Source of the DNA: DASRHT01 sp035650355
GTDB taxonomy: Bacteria; Chloroflexota; Ktedonobacteria; Ktedonobacterales; Ktedonobacteraceae
Direction of reading: 5' to 3'
DNA: 64,000 bases
Assembly (NCBI GenBank): GCA_035650355.1
Contig: DASRHT010000020.1
Location: forward strand, 31,228 to 95,227
Every line of letters begins with the position of its first letter. Positions within the stretch are counted from its first letter, which is position 1. The notes below the pieces were generated by a model, which was given only the letters and a program-made list of their open reading frames with translations, ran no database searches and was not told the DNA's origin. Positions 60,801 to 64,000 of this stretch are shown in pieces. The position numbers and the translations under genes were made by a program.

Positions 60801-62722
60801 GCCCGCTCGGAGTCCGCTTGAGCACGATGCTACGCGTGTTCATCCCGCTTTCAATAGTGGGCGGAGCTATCGTTGTGGGTTCAGGACTGCTCTGGGGCAA
60901 ACCACTTGCAGCTCTACTGGCGACCGGGGCAACAGTGGCCCTGGCGGGTGTCCCTGAGGGATTACCGCTGCTGACGAGGGTCGGTGAATCCGGTGTCGCT
61001 CACCGTCTGGCTCAACGTGAAGCGGTGGTACGCCGCCTTTCCGCAATTGAGGCGCTGGGACGAGTCGATGTCGCCTGTGCAGATAAAACAGGTACGATGA
61101 CAGAGGGACGCTTAGTGTTAAGTCTGGTGAAGGGTAGTGCTGATGAAGTACGACTGCCGGGCAAACTTACCAGCGGCACGCGCCATGTGTTGCTGACGGC
61201 TGCCCTTGCCAGCCCGCATCCCGATACCCCCGGCGCTCATGCCCATCCGACCGACGCAGCCGTCATCCTGGGGGCGCGGGAGGCTGGCCTCGGTGAAGCG
61301 ATACAGGTGAAGCATGAGGAAGATCTGGCCTTTGATCCCGTGCGTTCATTCCATGCCACACTCGTTGATGGACGATGCTGCGTCAAAGGCGCGCCGGAAG
61401 TGTTGCTGCCCAGATGTACAGCGATGCTACAGCATGGCGAGAAAGCACTGCTTGACGAGAACGGTAGAGAACGTTGGCTGACACAGTCCAGGCAACTTGC
61501 GGCACGCGGCTTGCGGGTGCTCATGGTAGCTGAAGGAGTCCCTGACCTGCAACTTGAAGATCCTCAGGGGCTTACTGTGCTCGGTTTTGTCGGTATCAGT
61601 GATCCGCTGCGTGAGACCGTGCGGGCCGCGGTACGCCGTTGTCACGAAGCGGGCGTGCGGGTGATTATGATTACCGGCGATCATCCTGCCACTGCTCGTA
61701 CCATTGCTCGTGAGGCCGGATTACTCAACAACGGCGGCGCAGTGCTCACGGCGACTGAGATTGCAGAACTGCAAAATGGCGAACTGGATGCGCGGCTGGA
61801 GCAGGCGGTGGTTGTTGCGCGGGCAACGCCGCTGGATAAGCTGCGGATCATCGAGAGCCTGCAACGTCATGGACATACCGTTGCCATGACTGGCGATGGT
61901 GTCAACGATGCGCCCGCTTTGCGGCTCGCTGATGTTGGCGTTGCGATGGGCCGGGGCGGCACAGAAGTGGCTCGTCAGACTGCCGATGTGGTGATTGCCG
62001 ATGACGATTTTTCTACACTGGTGGAAACCTTCGTTGAGGGTCGCAGCTTCTGGCGCAATATTCGCCGCGCGCTCGGATTGCTGCTGGGTGGCAACCTGGG
62101 AGAACTGGGCCTGGTCGTGGGCGCGAGCCTGCTGGGCCGCAGTACGCCGCTAACGGTCAGCCAGATTCTGGCCGTGAACGCTATTACAGACATCTTACCC
62201 GCTTTAGCGGTTGCATTACAACAACCAGAACACCGTGTTCTGGCGACGTTGAGCAGAGAAGGGGAAGCCGCGCTCAATAAGCCACTGCGTAATGAGGTGT
62301 TCCTGCGCGGCATTGCCACCGCCGTTCCCTCGCTGGCGAGCTACCTCATGATGCTCGGGGCCGGTGCGCTGTCAGAGGCGCGCTCGGTGGCCTTTGCCAG
62401 CATCGTCACCACCCAACTGGCCCAGACGCTTGATGCTGGTCGCTCCGAAGGAACGCTGACCAGGCCCGTGCTGGGAGCAGTGGCAGGCTCTGCGGGGATA
62501 TTGCTCGCCGCGTTTGCCGTACCACCCCTACGCAATTTCCTCCAACTCGTCGTGCCATCGCCGCTCGGATGGGCGTTGATAGGCTCTGGAACGCTGCTGG
62601 CTATTCTGCTGCACTACCTGCTTGCAGCCTCAGCGCATTTCCACTTGACACCTTCGGATTCAATAGTATACTGTTCCTCAAGGGAGAAGGCGGGAGTCGG
62701 TTGGCTATCACGACCCGCCTGA
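57854..62722 (+). CDS. Very large CtpI-like P-type ATPase with tandem inactive and active modules
   Basis: A 1622-residue membrane ATPase, about twice the usual length and similar in size to mycobacterial CtpI. Residues about 10-75 and 80-145 are two HMA-like domains without CxxC. A first ATPase-like half follows, with degenerate motifs: LLDGARILT around D463 in place of DKTGTLT, and SDNAAAQAGFA around D646. The second half is complete: TGES at 924-927, PEGLP at 1034-1038, the phosphorylated D1077 in DKTGTMTEG, and TGDGVNDAP from T1346. PEGLP points to the calcium/magnesium-type P2 group rather than CPx heavy-metal pumps; the ion is unknown. Its stop codon lies within repeat family 3 copy 3. 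Confidence 0.92.
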   Translation: MSTTVAEEPRVLHTLPGRVRIHFPAWSGQGKRRLETQLRQMRGICSVQANDLTHNVLIQFDPAMIDEQTLLTQVCTLDLRMLEATEEAAPPPVHHEKQGQTIRARIAVRGLERDPHLAKRVIDRLQGYAGVRATANALTGRVLVEFSEHEVDLEDLISEVADLELPDLPGESRPAYPLDPGPLFQSISRTLGSALGLGLLAFRRLFAFEEPLPGATIALQTSSIISIVQSIPPVRYGLRRFLGRTVADLLINIPGIIAQTLAGSPLGLTVTLGESLRLLTSVYTQRIAWKRHEERIANVPSAQPHAIIRLEAGERTPLAAKVLEGIGTGIGRDAMPQPVVQGNIIPPGMRLYGGPFMLQLQQEKTFDAFTPQPRPASQNPSLYERYLRWQGPFVLAYTALTAILTRSFSRIVAALMLVNPRTALVGVDIAELSATARVIRAGCVMVGTRPNRPLRLPHLVLLDGARILTDRLEVSSALPLLEEEGDTATLLAQAASIAAAAGSPWGGAFKTVKIVVASDGSFDGKMATARIEGVSYTLGPVDDWHALPGAARLRQRGNYVLVLRREDREKPLGLFALRPQLASGVSILVQTCQHYGVELAIVAGGDQLASQALAQRVHIPLIESNTALEAIHARQQEGGYVAFVSDNAAAQAGFAACDLAIGLSDDRSRFPARADLLAPDLEALAALIEAGAQREATVRDSVWLSVLSNLVGAIWGFRGAPGIEAASRVVYITVLAALVDGWARLRGGKRPGATMIRLTDPRPERWGRRGIEETLHALRTSREGLSSAQAAQRWQRAVPQTRRNRLLSALLDQLRSPLLGILAVGAGLSLLLGSTTDVLIITATIVTNVVVGVWQEHKADQVAETLKHLGTSSAKVLRDGHALTVSAEKVVPGDILLLAPGTRVAADARVLDAQGLEVDEAALTGESLPVPKAPDGATDASRIVLEGSDITTGAGRAVVFAVGRQTRMGATAAVLSAEEEQQSPLGVRLSTMLRVFIPLSIVGGAIVVGSGLLWGKPLAALLATGATVALAGVPEGLPLLTRVGESGVAHRLAQREAVVRRLSAIEALGRVDVACADKTGTMTEGRLVLSLVKGSADEVRLPGKLTSGTRHVLLTAALASPHPDTPGAHAHPTDAAVILGAREAGLGEAIQVKHEEDLAFDPVRSFHATLVDGRCCVKGAPEVLLPRCTAMLQHGEKALLDENGRERWLTQSRQLAARGLRVLMVAEGVPDLQLEDPQGLTVLGFVGISDPLRETVRAAVRRCHEAGVRVIMITGDHPATARTIAREAGLLNNGGAVLTATEIAELQNGELDARLEQAVVVARATPLDKLRIIESLQRHGHTVAMTGDGVNDAPALRLADVGVAMGRGGTEVARQTADVVIADDDFSTLVETFVEGRSFWRNIRRALGLLLGGNLGELGLVVGASLLGRSTPLTVSQILAVNAITDILPALAVALQQPEHRVLATLSREGEAALNKPLRNEVFLRGIATAVPSLASYLMMLGAGALSEARSVAFASIVTTQLAQTLDAGRSEGTLTRPVLGAVAGSAGILLAAFAVPPLRNFLQLVVPSPLGWALIGSGTLLAILLHYLLAASAHFHLTPSDSIVYCSSREKAGVGWLSRPA

Positions 62723-62733
62723 GGGTACTGAAA
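62645..62733 (+). repeat. Repeat family 3, copy 3, with promoter inside the ATPase gene end
   Basis: -35 TTGACA (62645-62650), 16-bp spacer, -10 TATACT (62667-62672), an AAGGGAG/GGGAG ribosome site (62680-62696), then the shared codons LAITTRLRVLK from TTG 62701. The -35 to -10 block aligns with copy 1 (both hold CTTCGGATT). It supplies a promoter of its own for the phospholipase D-like gene. Confidence 0.75.
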
Positions 62734-62736
62734 TGA
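62701..62736 (+). CDS. Putative 11-residue leader peptide coupled to the PLD gene
   Basis: A TTG-initiated frame of eleven codons, LAITTRLRVLK in literal translation (Met first if TTG initiates), with GGGAG four bases upstream. Its TGA stop overlaps the ATG of the phospholipase D-like gene as ATGA, the classic sign of translational coupling. The PLD gene has no separate strong ribosome site. Sister peptides MAISTRLRVLK and MAISIRLRILK are encoded by the other two repeat copies. Expression is not proven; this is inferred from signals. Confidence 0.5.
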   Translation: MAITTRLRVLK

Positions 62737-63758
62737 CAACTTTTGCAGCGGATAATCTTACCATCTACTTCCAGTCTCAGCGAGCAGGCATCGAAGCGAA
62801 CCTGACGGCCAGGCTGGTGGAATTTATCAAGGGCACGCAACAGAGGCTGGATTGCGCCATCTATGACCTGCGTTCTCCCGATGTGCTGGCCGCGCTACAA
62901 AGCGTCTCCAACAATCCCAATGTTACGTTGCGCATTGCTTATGATGGCGGGAAAGAGCGCGCAGGCGGCGCTATGGCCGATCCCAAGCCGGCGGGCACCC
63001 AGCAAGCTATTGAGAACGCGGGCCTGGGAAATGTGGCTACAGCCGTGCATAATCATGGTCACCTGATGCACAATAAATTCCTGGTTCGTGATGGCGCGAC
63101 GGTATGGACCGGTTCGGCCAACTTTACCGTTGGTGGCCTTCAATTGCAAGATAACAATTGCCTGATCATCAATTCAGCCGATATTGCGCATGAGTATACT
63201 GCCGATTTCGAAAAGCTGCTTGTCGATGATCATCACGCTGATCCTTTAAGCCAGCCATCGAAGAATGGATTTGCTGTTAATGCAACAACAACCATTGCTC
63301 CGTTATTCTCACCTGCATCCGGCGAAGGCATTGAAGATGCTATCGTTTCAGTCCTCACCAATGCTCGTAAAATCCGCGTTTTAGCATTTCTGATCAGCGA
63401 TCCGGGTATCCTTGCGGCCCTCGCGCAACTGCAAGGAAGCGATATCGCAGGCATCTACGATCCAAATGGCATGAAAGATGTCATGAGGGGGACGCACAAG
63501 GATCAATCGCTCTTCTGGTTTACCCGGGATTCGCGTTTTGTGGCTGCTCCGTCGCATGCCTTCGATCCAAAGCGAGAACAAAACTTTATGCACAACAAAG
63601 TGATGATCATCGATGACCACTACGTGGTAACGGGCAGCTACAACTTCTCAGAGAACGCCGAGTTCAACGACGAGAATATCCTGATCCTTGATGCGCAGGA
63701 GGTTGCCGCAGCTTATACCGCGTACTTTGATGCCATGTTCCGGCGTTATTCAGCATAA
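62733..63758 (+). CDS. Phospholipase D-superfamily protein with two HKD motifs
   Basis: A 341-residue protein. Two HxKx4D motifs: H113/K115/D120 (HNKFLVRDG followed by GSANFT) and H287/K289/D294 (HNKVMIIDD followed by GSYNFS). This two-motif layout is that of PLD-family phosphodiesterases, including cardiolipin-synthase-like enzymes and nucleases. No signal peptide or membrane segment, so cytoplasmic action on nucleic acid or on the inner membrane face is likely. It follows the ATPase gene by 10 bp but has its own promoter within that gene. Function is unresolved. Confidence 0.9.
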   Translation: MTTFAADNLTIYFQSQRAGIEANLTARLVEFIKGTQQRLDCAIYDLRSPDVLAALQSVSNNPNVTLRIAYDGGKERAGGAMADPKPAGTQQAIENAGLGNVATAVHNHGHLMHNKFLVRDGATVWTGSANFTVGGLQLQDNNCLIINSADIAHEYTADFEKLLVDDHHADPLSQPSKNGFAVNATTTIAPLFSPASGEGIEDAIVSVLTNARKIRVLAFLISDPGILAALAQLQGSDIAGIYDPNGMKDVMRGTHKDQSLFWFTRDSRFVAAPSHAFDPKREQNFMHNKVMIIDDHYVVTGSYNFSENAEFNDENILILDAQEVAAAYTAYFDAMFRRYSA

Positions 63759-63768
63759 CATGGAATAC

Positions 63769-63792
63769 TGCTCAAAAGTGCCTTTTTGAGCA
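63769..63792. terminator. Bidirectional terminator-like hairpin between PLD and MFS genes
   Basis: A 9-bp stem (63769-63777 with 63784-63792, TGCTCAAAA/TTTTGAGCA) with a 6-nt loop lies between convergent genes, just after the PLD stop. T-rich bases lie within the stem arm, not after it. Confidence 0.45.
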
Positions 63793-63807
63793 TGTCTCTT
63801 GTTTGGC

Positions 63808-64000
63808 TCAGTGTTGCTCTTGCCCGTAAACAACGTGTTTGCCTCTCAAGAATGATGCTGCTGCTCCGATGAAGCAGAGTGCTGCCGAGATATAGAACAC
63901 GAGGTGCAAACTCTGCATAAATGGCGTGGAGATCAAGTTCGGGAAAAACGACTTGCCCAACAGGATTGCTTGATGGGCGGGTGAAATGCTTTGTAGTGCC
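63808..64000 (-). CDS. MFS transporter, C-terminal part (cut by window edge)
   Basis: The last 63 residues of a membrane protein running off the right edge. They include ILLGKSFFPNLISTPFMQSL, the hydrophobic helix LVFYISAALCFIGAAASFL and a polar tail GKHVVYGQEQH with a TGA stop. This is the typical end of a DHA2-type major facilitator drug transporter (14 helices). Substrate cannot be inferred from the fragment. Confidence 0.7.
   Translation of the reverse strand, partial: ALQSISPAHQAILLGKSFFPNLISTPFMQSLHLVFYISAALCFIGAAASFLRGKHVVYGQEQH

Noticed and set aside
1..64000. tRNA, rRNA or known riboswitch
   Set aside because: No cloverleaf, ribosomal RNA segment or recognisable riboswitch core was found by reading the intergenic stretches.

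Overview
The window looks like chromosome from a Ktedonobacteria-type member of the Chloroflexota. This is inferred from the mix of content: Dpp-type sugar ABC transporters beside GH1 glucosidases and LacI regulators, GT-C (polyprenyl-sugar-dependent) glycosyltransferases, a very large CtpI-like P-type ATPase, an LLM-class flavin enzyme, moderate GC and several families of short intergenic palindromic repeats. No 16S or tRNA gene was seen to confirm it. No prophage, IS transposase or CRISPR array was seen.

Layout: (1) 0.4-2.9 kb, a NarL/FixJ two-component system whose kinase core lies between two membrane regions. (2) 3.0-3.8 kb, a YhfC-type intramembrane protease. (3) 4.0-10.9 kb, a minus-strand operon for aerobic aryl-CoA metabolism: LLM flavin enzyme, fused monooxygenase/Old Yellow Enzyme of the 2-aminobenzoyl-CoA or salicylyl-CoA type, SDR dehydrogenase, crotonase, RidA-like protein, PaaK-type CoA ligase and a small protein. 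(4) 11.1-14.4 kb, a Fic protein with repeat-rich promoter and small accessory genes. (5) 14.6-25.2 kb, a probable beta-1,3-glucan locus: GH55-like and GH16-CBM56 secreted enzymes, a LacI repressor, an oligosaccharide-binding lipoprotein, two permeases and a GH1 glucosidase. Three promoters carry the same paired operator. (6) 25.3-34.2 kb, MsrB, a carboxylesterase and a second, paralogous LacI-transporter-GH1 operon. Neither transporter has an ATPase gene in the window. (7) 34.4-39.7 kb, DedA and three membrane glycosyltransferases. (8) 40-45.3 kb, a group-2 sigma factor, a PRC-barrel-like protein, a geranylgeranyl-reductase-type flavoprotein, a glutaredoxin-like protein and a cysteine desulfurase. 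(9) 45.5-51.2 kb, a sulfonate/taurine-type ABC transporter, a divergent LysR regulator and a kynureninase-like PLP enzyme. (10) 51.2-56.7 kb, a zinc-ribbon protein, an ornithine-cyclodeaminase family enzyme, a BNR-propeller lipoprotein, a metallo-beta-lactamase fold protein and an ADP-ribosylglycohydrolase. (11) 57.0-63.8 kb, a DUF5132-like membrane protein, a coiled-coil protein, a 1622-residue P-type ATPase with an apparent inactive ATPase-like module before the active one, and a two-HKD phospholipase D-like protein. The right edge cuts an MFS transporter.

The least explained material is intergenic. Three dispersed repeat families are visible. One is a 64-66 bp palindromic element whose core is inverted in one copy. 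One is a roughly 170 bp element with terminal inverted repeats and a 29-bp perfect hairpin that keeps its pairing through compensatory changes between copies. The third appears to carry a promoter, a Shine-Dalgarno site and the start of a short peptide (MAISxRLRxLK); one copy sits directly ahead of the phospholipase D gene with an ATGA overlap. A perfect 63-bp palindrome and a 32-bp inverted repeat that reaches into the end of the cysteine desulfurase gene add to this picture.
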